Origin: Nocardioides luteus
GTDB taxonomy: Bacteria; Actinomycetota; Actinomycetes; Propionibacteriales; Nocardioidaceae
Length of the DNA: 64,000 nucleotides
Direction: 5' to 3'
NCBI RefSeq assembly: GCF_000960475.2
Contig: NZ_JZDQ02000020.1
Coordinates: forward strand, 44,284 to 108,283
Position numbers and translations under genes: made by a program. A model generated the notes under the pieces. That model saw only the letters and a program-made list of their open reading frames with translations. It had not been told where the DNA came from and searched no databases. Below, piece after piece: positions 1-8,589 of this stretch (position 1 is its first letter; each line of letters starts with the position of its first letter).

Positions 1-417
1 GGAGACCAGCGGCGCCAGACCACCGGGCACGTAGAGCCCCACGCGCCCCACCGGCACCTTGCGGTGCGTCACCCGGGCACCGGGCGCCAGGTCGGTGACC
101 GCGTCCTCCTCGAGCTCGGCGGCACAGGTCGTACGCAGCCGGGCGATCGACTCCTCGAGCCCGGCCCGGATCGCCGGGTCCAGCTCGTCGAGGGCCTTGG
201 TCAGCGCGGCTGCCGGGACCCGGATGTCGTCGACACGCACGCCGTCGAACTTCTCGGAGAACTCGGTGATCGCCTCCGCGCCTCGCTCGCGGACGGCGTC
301 GATGATCGGCTGCACCGCATGAGTGGCCGCCTCGATGTCGAACTCGGCGCGCGGCACGGCGGCGCGGTAGTCGACGGTGCCTCTGTCGGCACCCCTCAGG
401 TCGATGCGGCGGATCAT
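1..417 (-). CDS. hisD: Histidinol dehydrogenase, N-terminal part (runs off left edge)
   Basis: This is the 5' end of a gene continuing beyond the left edge; 139 codons are visible and the frame is open to base 1. The protein begins MIRRIDLRG and reaches VGRVGLYVPGGLAPLVS, which matches the nucleotide-binding stretch near residue 130 of histidinol dehydrogenase, the zinc enzyme that oxidises L-histidinol to histidine in the last two steps of histidine synthesis. The rest of the his operon would lie to the left. It is transcribed away from the membrane-protein gene at 544, so the 126-base gap must hold both promoters. The catalytic His and zinc ligands are outside the window. Confidence 0.92.
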   Translation of the reverse strand, partial: MIRRIDLRGADRGTVDYRAAVPRAEFDIEAATHAVQPIIDAVRERGAEAITEFSEKFDGVRVDDIRVPAAALTKALDELDPAIRAGLEESIARLRTTCAAELEEDAVTDLAPGARVTHRKVPVGRVGLYVPGGLAPLVS

Positions 418-502
418 GCCTCAAGTCTACGAGTCGGCGGGCCCCGGAGCCGATCTGCCGACGCCACGTGGACGCGGCCCGGAGGCGCATACGGCGCCCG
501 GA

Positions 503-516
503 TCCGGGTACCCGGA
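503..516. promoter_or_regulatory. 14-bp perfect palindrome in the hisD divergent promoter region
   Basis: TCCGGGTACCCGGA is a perfect palindrome 28 bases upstream of the ATG at 544, between the divergent hisD and membrane-protein genes. It could be an operator, but no regulator is adjacent and short GC palindromes are common in such DNA. Confidence 0.25.
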
Positions 517-543
517 CCACTGACCCACCAAAGGAGGATCGCC

Positions 544-1332
544 ATGGCACGCCCTGGACTTTTCCACCGCGAGAACAAGCATGCCGACGAGAGCTACCCC
601 GAGGCCGACGTGAACCACGCCGAGACGCGTGATCCCTATCCCGGAGGCCCTGCGGTCGTCGGCCACGACGACAACGTCGAGCGCGCACACCGGGCCAACG
701 ACGGAGTCAGCCACCTGCGAACCGACCCCGATACGGGCCGCGACGCAGGCCCCGACACGGACAGCGCCGAGCACTACCGCCACGCCGAGGACGGGCGTCG
801 CGCCGCGCTGCACGACACCTACGGCGGCATCAACTGGGGAGCCTGCTTCTTCGGCTGGCTCGTCGCGGTCGGCGTCACCGTCCTGCTCGCAGCCATCATC
901 AGCGCCGTCGCCTCCGCGGTCGGCGTCAACGAGAACCTGACCCGGACCGACCTGGAGTCGATGGCCGACTCGGCCGGCATCGCCGCCGCCATCACACTCG
1001 CCGTGGTGATGTTCATCGGCTACTACGCCGGAGGGTACGTCGCCGCCCGGATGTCCCGCTTCGATGCGCGTCGTCAGGGTCTGGGCGTGTGGATCGTGGC
1101 CATCGTGGTGATGATCGTCGCGGCCGTCGCCGGTGCCCTGTTCGGCTCGAGCTACGACATCATGCAGCGGATCGACCTGCCGAACGTCGGCCTGAGCACC
1201 GACCAGCTCGGCCTGGGCGCCGTGATCGCCGGCGTGGTGCTCCTGGTCGTGATGCTCGTCGGGGCGCTCCTCGGCGCCGCCACCGGGCAGCGCTACCACA
1301 CCAAGATCGACCGGGCGGCGTACGACTTCTGA
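544..1332 (+). CDS. Four-helix membrane protein of unknown function
   Basis: 262 aa. The ATG at 544 is preceded by a strong ribosome binding site (AAAGGAGG, 530-537), which decides this start over the longer open frame upstream. The first 95 residues are hydrophilic and rich in Asp, His and Arg. Four hydrophobic segments follow, at about residues 100-125, 145-170, 180-200 and 220-245. A tyrosine/glycine stretch (GYYAGGYVAARM) follows the second helix, a pattern I associate with small YrzE/TIGR04086-type membrane proteins; that comparison is tentative. There are no catalytic motifs. A very strong hairpin follows the gene, so it is probably transcribed alone. Confidence 0.75.
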   Translation: MARPGLFHRENKHADESYPEADVNHAETRDPYPGGPAVVGHDDNVERAHRANDGVSHLRTDPDTGRDAGPDTDSAEHYRHAEDGRRAALHDTYGGINWGACFFGWLVAVGVTVLLAAIISAVASAVGVNENLTRTDLESMADSAGIAAAITLAVVMFIGYYAGGYVAARMSRFDARRQGLGVWIVAIVVMIVAAVAGALFGSSYDIMQRIDLPNVGLSTDQLGLGAVIAGVVLLVVMLVGALLGAATGQRYHTKIDRAAYDF

Positions 1333-1365
1333 CCCTCTCGGAACGATCACAGGTGGACATACCGT

Positions 1366-1397
1366 GGGGTTCGCGGGCGCACGCGCCCGCGAGCCCC
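1366..1397 (+). terminator. Strong GC hairpin after the membrane-protein gene
   Basis: TCGCGGGCGC (1371-1380) and GCGCCCGCGA (1383-1392) pair perfectly around a two-base loop. Flanking GGGG and CCCC extend the stem to about 15 bp with one G-T pair. It lies 34 bases after the stop at 1332 and just before the GTG at 1411. There is no T-run, as is usual for actinobacterial terminators. Confidence 0.6.
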
Positions 1398-1410
1398 CTA
1401 GGTTGGTCCC

Positions 1411-2073
1411 GTGAATGAGCGACTTCCGATGTTCCCGCTCAATGCGGTCCTGTTTCCCGGTGTGACGCTCCCCCTGCGCGTCTTCGAGGACCGCTACCGC
1501 GCGATGGTGCACCACCTGCTGCGCCAGGAAGAGGAGGACCGCCACTTCGGCTCGGTCGCGATCCGCGAGGGCTACGAGGTCGGTGAGACCGGCGCCCAGT
1601 CGCTCTACCGTGTCGGCGTCAAGCTGCTGATCACCGAGGTGGAGCACCACAGCGACGGCTCCTTCGACCTCGAGGTGCTCGCCGTGGACCGGATCCGGAT
1701 GGACAGCCTGGTCAGCTCCGGCGACTTCCCCGTCGCCGACGTCGAGGACCTCCCCGAGGACCACGTCACCGTCCCGAGCGCTGTCGTCGACACCGCGCGG
1801 GCGACCTTCACCGCCTACCGAGCCGCGCTGCTGGAGTTCCGCGACGACCCGTTCACCGGGTCGCTCCCCAAGGACCCGGAGTTCCTCTCCTGGACGATCT
1901 CGGCCACCACTCCCCTGCCGATGCCCGACCGGCAGGCGCTCCTGGAGGCCCCCGACGCCGGCGTACGTCTCGGCATGGCCACCGACCTGCTCCGCGCCGA
2001 GCTCAAGGCGATGAACGTGATCCCCTCGCTGCCCGCGACCGAGGTCGCCCGCACGAAGTGGTCCCCCAACTGA
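1411..2073 (+). CDS. LON-substrate-binding-domain protein
   Basis: 220 aa, GTG start. The N-terminus (LPMFPLNAVLFPGVTLPLRVFE) is the signature of the Lon N-terminal substrate-binding domain (PF02190): a hydrophobic strand, then the PG-x-x-LPL-x-IFE turn. The remaining sequence (SVAIREGYEVG..., SVGTRLLI-like strands) fits the beta-barrel plus helical bundle. No AAA+ or protease domain follows, so this is a stand-alone LON-domain protein and not the Lon protease. Such proteins are common in actinobacteria and their role is not established. It overlaps the next gene by one base (TGATG), implying translational coupling to the YbaK-type deacylase. Confidence 0.85.
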   Translation: MNERLPMFPLNAVLFPGVTLPLRVFEDRYRAMVHHLLRQEEEDRHFGSVAIREGYEVGETGAQSLYRVGVKLLITEVEHHSDGSFDLEVLAVDRIRMDSLVSSGDFPVADVEDLPEDHVTVPSAVVDTARATFTAYRAALLEFRDDPFTGSLPKDPEFLSWTISATTPLPMPDRQALLEAPDAGVRLGMATDLLRAELKAMNVIPSLPATEVARTKWSPN

Positions 2074-2573
2074 TGGCGAAGAAGCAGGCCGGGAAGAGAG
2101 CGACCGGCGGCACCCCGGCGACCGTCGCCCTCACCCAGGCCGGCATCGACTACACCCTCCACCCCTACGAGCACGACCCGCGCGCCGAGTCCTACGGGCT
2201 GGAGGCCGCGGAGGCCCTGGGCGTCGAGCCGAAGCGGGTCTTCAAGACGCTGATGGCCTCCCTCGACGGGAAGCTCGTCGTCGGCATCGTCCCCGTCACC
2301 GGCCAGCTCGACCTCAAGGCGCTGGCCCGGGCGCTGGGCGGCTCGAAGGCGCAGATGGCCGAGGTGACCGCGGCCGAGCGCGCCACCGGCTACGTCGCCG
2401 GCGGCATCTCTCCCGTCGGCCAGAAGCGTCCGCACCCGACGGTCCTGGACGAGTCGGCCATGACGTACGAGACCGTCTACGTCTCCGGCGGCCGCCGCGG
2501 CCTCGACCTCGAGCTCGCCCCGACGGACCTGATCGAGATCACCGACGCCACCACCGCCCCGATCGCCAGATGA
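2073..2573 (+). CDS. ybaK: Cys-tRNA(Pro) deacylase, YbaK/EbsC type
   Basis: 166 aa. I chose the ATG at 2073, which overlaps the preceding stop, over the in-frame GTG at 2058. The order of motifs matches YbaK: YTLHPYEHDP at the start, EAAEALGVEPKRVFKTLM, then VVGIVPVTGQLDLKALARALG and GYVAGGISPVGQKR with the conserved Gly-Gly-Ile-Ser-Pro loop. Members hydrolyse Cys-tRNA(Pro) produced by misacylation and so correct translation. The lysine of RVFKTL (about residue 56) corresponds to the invariant active-site-pocket lysine of the family. The gene is convergent with the DUF3352 gene and ends in a shared hairpin region. Confidence 0.9.
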   Translation: MAKKQAGKRATGGTPATVALTQAGIDYTLHPYEHDPRAESYGLEAAEALGVEPKRVFKTLMASLDGKLVVGIVPVTGQLDLKALARALGGSKAQMAEVTAAERATGYVAGGISPVGQKRPHPTVLDESAMTYETVYVSGGRRGLDLELAPTDLIEITDATTAPIAR

Positions 2574-2576
2574 CCC

Positions 2577-2640
2577 CGCCGAGTCGGCTCGTCATGACGC
2601 GCCGACTCGGCGCTGGATCCTGTCAGGACGAGCCGACTCG
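2577..2640. terminator. Bidirectional terminator region with two mutually exclusive hairpins
   Basis: Three related arms lie between convergent genes: 2577-2588 (CGCCGAGTCGGC), 2601-2612 (its exact complement) and 2627-2640. Arm 1 pairs with arm 2 over 12 bp. Its overlapping 14-mer 2580-2593 also pairs perfectly with 2627-2640. The two pairings exclude each other. Position between two stop codons (2573 and 2646) fits a shared terminator. Confidence 0.65.
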
Positions 2641-2645
2641 TCAGC

Positions 2646-4160
2646 TCAGTCGAGCGTGAGGCGAGCCAGGCCGCGCGAGACGTCGCCGTCCAGGTAGGCG
2701 CTGAAGCCGAGCTGGCCGAGGGCCTCGATGTCGTCGGCGACCTCGGGAGCCTCGGCGTTGACCACCTTGTCGAGGCCGTCGAAGTCGACGTAGACCACGG
2801 CCGAGGCGTCATCGGCCTTCGGCACCGCGTTCTCGAACTTCTTCGTGCCCGCCAGACCACCGTCGGCGAGGAGGTCCTTGCCGTAGTCGCCCATCGCGAC
2901 CGTGGTCATGTCGCCCTCGCTGTCGACACTCACCATGCCCGCACCGAAGCCCGCGGTCAGGTCGCCGACGAACTTGTCGACCCCGTCCGAGTCGGCTCCG
3001 TCGAGCTTGAGACCGAGCTGCAGGCCGTCGGGAGCGCTGAGGTCGACCTGGCCGAGCGCGAGCGCGAAGCTGTCACCGAAAAGCTTCTCCAGGTCGCCCG
3101 GCGCCATGCCGAACATCTGGGTGAACTGGTCGTCGACCCCGCTCCCCGCCAGACCGGTCGAGAGCCAGCCATCGGCAGGGTTCATCGCGATCACCGCGGT
3201 GGTGTCCTTCGGCAGGGTCCCGGCGACGGTGCCCGCCTCCGCGCCCTTGGCCTCCTCGGTCACCGACGAAGCGCCCTCGAGCTCGAAGGCGCCCTCCTCC
3301 GCGCGGAGGGTGAACGCCGCACCCTCGAAGTCCTTCAACGCCGTGGACAGCGCGTCGGCCAGCTCCGTGGCGTCGGGCATCGGGGCCGCCCCGGCCATCG
3401 GACTCTCGGCCAGATCACCGCCGGCCTCGTCGAACGCGCCGCTCGCGACCACAGCGGCCAGCACGTCGGGAAGCTCCTCCGAGACGTACGACGTGACGAA
3501 CCCGGTCCCGCCGACGTCGCCGGTCCACTTCGCGAAGCCGGCGTCGTCGGCAAGCGTGCCCTTCTCGGCAGCCTTCTGGATCGCGGCAAGGTCCTCGTCG
3601 GTCTCCGCCACGAGCGCCCAGCCGTCGGAGACGGACCAGGCGGCCCCCGACCCGGCGCACTCGGCAAGCTTCGGCAGGCCCTTCTCGGCATCGGACTCGT
3701 CGGTGACCTGGAGCGCGAAGGCGAACCTGGGCTGCTCCCCGTTGGGTACGACTCCGACCGCAGCCTTGTAGCCGAGCCACGGCTCGAGGTCCTTGCCGAA
3801 GTCGAGCTCGTCACAGGACTTCGCGAAGAGCGACCTGCGTGGGTCCTGGCCCTCCTCGAGGTCGAGCTCCTTCTCGACCGAGGGCAGCTTGCGCAGGAGG
3901 GGCACCGCGTCCTTGGCCTCGGTGAGGTCGATCTCGGTGTAGATCGCCGTCGATGCGGGGAACGCCTCCGCCGGCGAGCCGCCGGCCTTGCTCAGCGCCA
4001 CCGCGGTCACAGTGCCGGCGCCGGCGAGGACGGCCACGCCGAGGAGCGCTCCGGCTCCGATGATCAGCGGTTTCTTGCTCTTACCGGCAGAGTTCTCGCC
4101 GAGCTCGAGGATCTCTGTCGCCGGCGCAGACGGCGTCTGGCCGGGGGTCGTTTCGGACAT
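2646..4160 (-). CDS. DUF3352-type membrane-anchored protein
   Basis: 504 aa. A short hydrophilic N-terminus is followed by one transmembrane helix at about residues 32-56 (PLIIGAGALLGVAVLAGAGTV). A long, acidic and alanine-rich extracellular part follows, beginning with PAEAFPASTAIYTEIDL. This architecture and the opening of the extracellular part fit the DUF3352 family of actinobacterial exported proteins, whose function is unknown. The start is supported by GGAAGTGA just upstream of the ATG. It sits downstream of dnaE and its overlapping membrane-protein partner on the same strand, separated by 90 bases. The family assignment is from memory of the motif order. Confidence 0.75.
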   Translation of the reverse strand: MSETTPGQTPSAPATEILELGENSAGKSKKPLIIGAGALLGVAVLAGAGTVTAVALSKAGGSPAEAFPASTAIYTEIDLTEAKDAVPLLRKLPSVEKELDLEEGQDPRRSLFAKSCDELDFGKDLEPWLGYKAAVGVVPNGEQPRFAFALQVTDESDAEKGLPKLAECAGSGAAWSVSDGWALVAETDEDLAAIQKAAEKGTLADDAGFAKWTGDVGGTGFVTSYVSEELPDVLAAVVASGAFDEAGGDLAESPMAGAAPMPDATELADALSTALKDFEGAAFTLRAEEGAFELEGASSVTEEAKGAEAGTVAGTLPKDTTAVIAMNPADGWLSTGLAGSGVDDQFTQMFGMAPGDLEKLFGDSFALALGQVDLSAPDGLQLGLKLDGADSDGVDKFVGDLTAGFGAGMVSVDSEGDMTTVAMGDYGKDLLADGGLAGTKKFENAVPKADDASAVVYVDFDGLDKVVNAEAPEVADDIEALGQLGFSAYLDGDVSRGLARLTLD

Positions 4161-4250
4161 CAGTCACTTCCAGGCTCTGTCGGCCGGCACCGATGCCGAC
4201 CGTCCAACCTGGCGAATCTACGTCGAACGTCCGCGGACTGTCCGTCGAAT

Positions 4251-4865
4251 TTACCTTTCGGTCCCATCCGCGTGATCGGCGCCCTCGCGGGGCGCCCACA
4301 TCAGGAAGATCACCATCAGCGCCAGCATCGCCGAACCCGGGACGAGCAGGACCAGCCACGGCGAGGCGAGCTGGAAGCTGTCCTGGATCACGGTGCCGTT
4401 GGCGGCACCCTTGGCGAGCCCCTGGGGGTCCTCGGGCGAGAGCAGGGAGGTGACGAGCAGCATCAGGCCACCGCCGATGGCACCGCCGACCGTCACCGCC
4501 GCGAGGGTGACGAGCTCGGAGCGGATCAGCCAGACCGCCGCCGCGATCCCGACCAGCAGACCGAGCACGATCGCGCAGACCGAGAACCACCCGGTCGCGG
4601 CGAAGACACCCTGGTCGATGTTCTGCCCGATGGTGGGCGGGTCGATCGAGATGAGTCCCCGGTACCACTTGCCGTCGAGCACCATCCCGGTCGGCGGGGT
4701 CCACAGCGTCGCCGCGGCCAGACCGGCGACCAGGCCGCCGACCACGAAGGCGACCACGATGATGGCGGCCTGGACCAGCACCGGGCGGGACAGGTCGGGG
4801 CGGGCGGGGCGGCGGCCGGTCTCGTCGAGAGCGGGCGGCGGCGGCACGATCAGATTGTCAGGCAT
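4251..4865 (-). CDS. Four-helix membrane protein overlapping dnaE (possibly DUF2567-like)
   Basis: 204 aa. A proline-rich cytoplasmic tail of about 28 residues is followed by hydrophobic helices at about 32-55, 90-112, 118-140 and 165-188. The loop after the first helix contains WTPPTGMVLDGKWYRGL, and a charged tail ends the protein. The ATG overlaps the last bases of dnaE (4850-4865), so it is probably translated from the dnaE transcript. The length and helix order resemble the DUF2567 family of actinobacterial membrane proteins, but I cannot confirm that. No enzyme motif is visible. Confidence 0.7.
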   Translation of the reverse strand: MPDNLIVPPPPALDETGRRPARPDLSRPVLVQAAIIVVAFVVGGLVAGLAAATLWTPPTGMVLDGKWYRGLISIDPPTIGQNIDQGVFAATGWFSVCAIVLGLLVGIAAAVWLIRSELVTLAAVTVGGAIGGGLMLLVTSLLSPEDPQGLAKGAANGTVIQDSFQLASPWLVLLVPGSAMLALMVIFLMWAPREGADHADGTER

Positions 4866-7800
4866 CCTGGTCCGAGGAGGTGTTTGAGGTCGGCGAACAG
4901 CTCGGGAGTCGGTGCCACCCGCAGCCGGTCATCGAGCTTCATGACCCGGGTCGCGTCCCGTGTCATCAACCGTAGCCTGACCTCGGCTACGCCGGGGTAG
5001 GTGGTCAGTACGTCGCGCAGCGAGGCGATCACCTGCGGCGTGCACCGCGTCGACGGCAGCGAGATCACCACCGGTCCCCCGGCGGCACCGGGACCACCGG
5101 TCAGGTCGGGGACGGTGACCTCCTGGCCACGCAGCTCGGGCTGGTCCTTGTCGCGGGAGAGCTGGCCCTTGACCCGGATGATCGAGTCCTCGACCAGATG
5201 CGGCGCGGCCAGCTGGTAGGACGACGGGAAGAGCAGCACCTCGACCGAGCCCTCGAGGTCCTCCAGCGTCACCGTCGCCCAGGCGTCGCCCTTCTTGGTG
5301 ATGCGCCGGTTGACGTTGGTGACCAGCCCGGAGACCGTCACGGTGCTGTTGTGCGGCCGGGACTCGTCGGTCATCAGCTGACCGATGGTGCAGTCGGTGC
5401 CGTTGGCCAGGACGTGCTCGAGCCCCATCAGCGGATGGTCGGAGACGTAGAGGCCGAGCATCTCGCGCTCGTGTCCGAGCAGGGTCATCTTGTCCCACTC
5501 GTCCATCTCGGGGATGGTCACCGAGATCCCGAAGTCGCCGCCGTCGGCCTCGTCGAGGCCGCCGAAGAGCGAGTCCTGGCCGATCGCCTCGTTGCGCTTG
5601 ATGTCGACGTACTGGTCCACCGCGGTCTCGTGGATCGCCACCAGCGCGCGGCGCAGGTGCTTCATGTCGTCGAAGGCACCGGCCTTGATCAGCGACTCGA
5701 TCACGCGCTTGTTGCAGACCCGGTCGGGCACCTTGGCGAGGAAGTCGTTGAAGTCCTCGAAACGGCCCTTCTCGGTGCGTGCCTCGACGATCCCGTCGAC
5801 CACCTGGGCACCGACGTTGCGGACCGCGGTGAGGCCGAAGCGGATGTCGGTGCCGACCGCGGTGAAGTCGTGGGAGGACTCGTTGACGTCGGGCGGCAGG
5901 ACCGCGATCTTCATCCGGCGACACTCGTTGAGGTAGATCGCCATCTTGTCCTTGTCGTTCTTGACCGAGGTCAAGAGCGCCGCCATGTATTCGGTCGGGT
6001 AGTTGGCCTTGAGATAGGCGGTCCAGTAGGTGACCACGCCGTAGGCCGCCGAGTGCGACTTGTTGAACGCGTAGTCGGAGAACGGGAGCAGGATCTCCCA
6101 GATGGTGTCGATCGCACTCTGCGAGTAGCCGCGCTCGAGCATGCCGGCCTGGAACCCGGCGTACTGCTTGTCGAGCTCGGCCTTCTTCTTCTTGCCCATC
6201 GCGCGGCGCAGGTTGTCCGCCTGTCCCAGCGAGAACCCCGCCAGGACCTGGGCGATCGACATCACCTGCTCCTGATAGACGATCAGGCCGTACGTCTCCC
6301 CCAGCACCTCCGCGAGCGGCTCCTCGAGCTCGGGGTGGATCGGCACGATCGGCTCGCGGCCGTTCTTGCGGTGGGCGTACTTGTTGTGGGAGTCGGCACC
6401 CATCGGGCCCGGCCGGTAGAGCGCGGAGACCGCGGTGATGTCGGCGAAGCGGTCGGGCAGCATCGACCGCAGCAGCGCGCGCATGCCACCACCATCGAGC
6501 TGGAAGACGCCGAGCGTGTCGCCGCGCTGCATCAGCTCGTAGGTCGGCTTGTCGTCGAAGGGGACCTCCTCGAGCACCAGGTCGATGTCGCGGTTGGCCC
6601 GGATGTTGGCGAGCGCGTCCTCGAGGGTGTGGAGGTTGGAGAGGCCCAGGAAGTCCATCTTGACCAGGCCGAGCGACTCACAGGTCGGGTACTCGAACTG
6701 GGTGACGACCTGGCCGTCCTGCTTGGGCTCCATCAGCGGGACGATGTCGATGATCGGCTCGGAGGCCATGATCACGCCCGCCGCGTGGATGCCGGTCTGC
6801 CGGATCTGGCCCTCGAGACCGAGCGCGGTCTCGTAGATCTTGCGGACGTCGGGATCGGTGTCGTGCAGGGCGCGGAAGTCGCCGCCCTCGCCGTAGCGCT
6901 TGTGGTCGGGGTTGAAGAGCTCCTTGAGCGGCACGCCCTTGCCCATCACGTCGGGCGGCAGCGCCTTGGTGATCCGGTCGCCGATCGCGAAGCCGTGGTC
7001 GAGGATGCGGGCGGCGTCCTTGATCGCCTGCTTGGCCTTGATCCGCCCGAAGGTGGCGATCTGGGCGACCTTCTCCGCGCCGTACTTCTCCGTGACGTAC
7101 TTGATCGTCTCGCCGCGACGGTGGTCGTCGAAGTCGATGTCGAAGTCGGGCATCGAGGGACGCTCGGGGTTGAGGAACCGCTCGAAGAAGAGTCCGTGCT
7201 CGAGCGGGTCCAGATCGGTGATCTTCAGCGCGTACGCCACGATCGAGCCCGCACCCGAACCACGGCCCGGGCCGATCCGGATGCCGTTGTTCTTCGACCA
7301 CTGGATGAAGTCGGCGACCACGAGGAAGTAGCCCGGGTAGCCCTTCTGCAAGATGACGTCGATCTCGAACTCGACGCGGTCCTTGACCTCCTGGGTCAGC
7401 TTCTCACCCGGGTAGCGGAGCTCGATGCCGCGCCAGGTCTCCTTGCGCAGCCAGGACTCCTCGGTCTCGCCCTCGGGGATGTCGGCGCGGGCCATGTAGC
7501 CACCGGTCGACTCGGTGAACTCGACGTCGCAGCGCTCGGCGATCAGCAGGGTGTTGTCACAGGCCTCGATCAGGCCCTGACTCCCCCACAGCTCGCGCAT
7601 CTCGGCGGCGGACTTGATGTAGTAGCCGCTGCCCTCGAACGCGAACCGCTTGCCGCCCTTGGAGTAGGGCGGCTCGGTCATCCGGCTGCCGGACTGGACG
7701 CACAGCAGCGCCTCGTGGGCGGCCGCGTCCTCGGGGTTGTTGTAGTGGGAGTCGTTGGTGGCGACCGGGCGGATGCCCATCGTCTTGCCCAGCTTGAGCA

Positions 7801-8434
7801 GGTCGTCACGGACCCGCTTCTCGATGGAGATGCCGTGGTCCATCAGCTCCAGGAAGACGTTGTCCTTCCCGAAGATGTCCTGCAGCTCTCCGGCCTCCTT
7901 GAGCGCTTCCTCCCACTGGCCCAGGCGCAGCCGGGTCTGGATCGCGCCCGAAGGACAGCCGGTGGAGACGATGATCCCCTTGGAGTGCTCGGCGAGGATC
8001 TCCTTGTCCATCCGGGGCTTGAAGTAGTAGCCCTCGAGGCTGGAGCGCGAGGAGAGCCGGAAGAGGTTGTGCATGCCCTCGGTGTTCTCGGCCCACATCG
8101 TCATGTGGGTGTAGGCGCCACCACCCGAGACGTCGTCGCCGCCCTCCTGCGCCGCATCGCCCTTGCCCCACCGCACCCGCTTGCGCTCCGAGCGCGGGGT
8201 GTTGGGCGTGATGTAGGCCTCGATGCCGATGATCGGCTTGACGTCGTGGGCCTTCGCCTTCTTCCAGAAGTCGTAGGCACCGTGCATGTTGCCGTGGTCG
8301 GTCATCGCGATCGCCGGCATCTCGAGCTCGCTGGTCCGCTTGAACAGACCGTCGAGAAGCGAGGCACCGTCCAGCATCGAGTATTCGGTGTGGACGTGCA
8401 GGTGGACGAAGGAGTCCTTGGAGCCGGCCGCCAT
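4850..8434 (-). CDS. dnaE: DNA polymerase III alpha subunit
   Basis: 1194 aa, full length for DnaE1. The N-terminal PHP domain begins HLHVHTEYSMLDG (11-23) and keeps the metal-binding His and Asp residues (TDHGNMHGAYDF, 45-56). The palm carries the catalytic PDFDIDFDD (429-437), preceded by the GPGRGSGAGS loop (388-397). The C-terminal region has the helix-hairpin-helix segment and an OB fold (TVSGLVTNVNRRITKKG...). It replicates the chromosome as part of the polymerase III holoenzyme. It is transcribed divergently from the homocysteine methyltransferase gene and is probably followed by the overlapping membrane-protein gene. No LexA box is visible upstream, as expected for DnaE1 and not DnaE2. 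Confidence 0.98.
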   Translation of the reverse strand: MAAGSKDSFVHLHVHTEYSMLDGASLLDGLFKRTSELEMPAIAMTDHGNMHGAYDFWKKAKAHDVKPIIGIEAYITPNTPRSERKRVRWGKGDAAQEGGDDVSGGGAYTHMTMWAENTEGMHNLFRLSSRSSLEGYYFKPRMDKEILAEHSKGIIVSTGCPSGAIQTRLRLGQWEEALKEAGELQDIFGKDNVFLELMDHGISIEKRVRDDLLKLGKTMGIRPVATNDSHYNNPEDAAAHEALLCVQSGSRMTEPPYSKGGKRFAFEGSGYYIKSAAEMRELWGSQGLIEACDNTLLIAERCDVEFTESTGGYMARADIPEGETEESWLRKETWRGIELRYPGEKLTQEVKDRVEFEIDVILQKGYPGYFLVVADFIQWSKNNGIRIGPGRGSGAGSIVAYALKITDLDPLEHGLFFERFLNPERPSMPDFDIDFDDHRRGETIKYVTEKYGAEKVAQIATFGRIKAKQAIKDAARILDHGFAIGDRITKALPPDVMGKGVPLKELFNPDHKRYGEGGDFRALHDTDPDVRKIYETALGLEGQIRQTGIHAAGVIMASEPIIDIVPLMEPKQDGQVVTQFEYPTCESLGLVKMDFLGLSNLHTLEDALANIRANRDIDLVLEEVPFDDKPTYELMQRGDTLGVFQLDGGGMRALLRSMLPDRFADITAVSALYRPGPMGADSHNKYAHRKNGREPIVPIHPELEEPLAEVLGETYGLIVYQEQVMSIAQVLAGFSLGQADNLRRAMGKKKKAELDKQYAGFQAGMLERGYSQSAIDTIWEILLPFSDYAFNKSHSAAYGVVTYWTAYLKANYPTEYMAALLTSVKNDKDKMAIYLNECRRMKIAVLPPDVNESSHDFTAVGTDIRFGLTAVRNVGAQVVDGIVEARTEKGRFEDFNDFLAKVPDRVCNKRVIESLIKAGAFDDMKHLRRALVAIHETAVDQYVDIKRNEAIGQDSLFGGLDEADGGDFGISVTIPEMDEWDKMTLLGHEREMLGLYVSDHPLMGLEHVLANGTDCTIGQLMTDESRPHNSTVTVSGLVTNVNRRITKKGDAWATVTLEDLEGSVEVLLFPSSYQLAAPHLVEDSIIRVKGQLSRDKDQPELRGQEVTVPDLTGGPGAAGGPVVISLPSTRCTPQVIASLRDVLTTYPGVAEVRLRLMTRDATRVMKLDDRLRVAPTPELFADLKHLLGPGCLTI

Positions 8435-8589
8435 TGGCGTGAAGCCCTCCTCGAGGTCGAACGTGGAACGGTGGGCGCAGGGGCCCGTTCGACGTGCGCA
8501 CGGACAACCTGGGGGAAGGGCTTCAGCCTACCTTTCGCCACCGACAAGATGGGGACCCAGGCCGCACGGAGCCGGGATATCGTCTGGTC

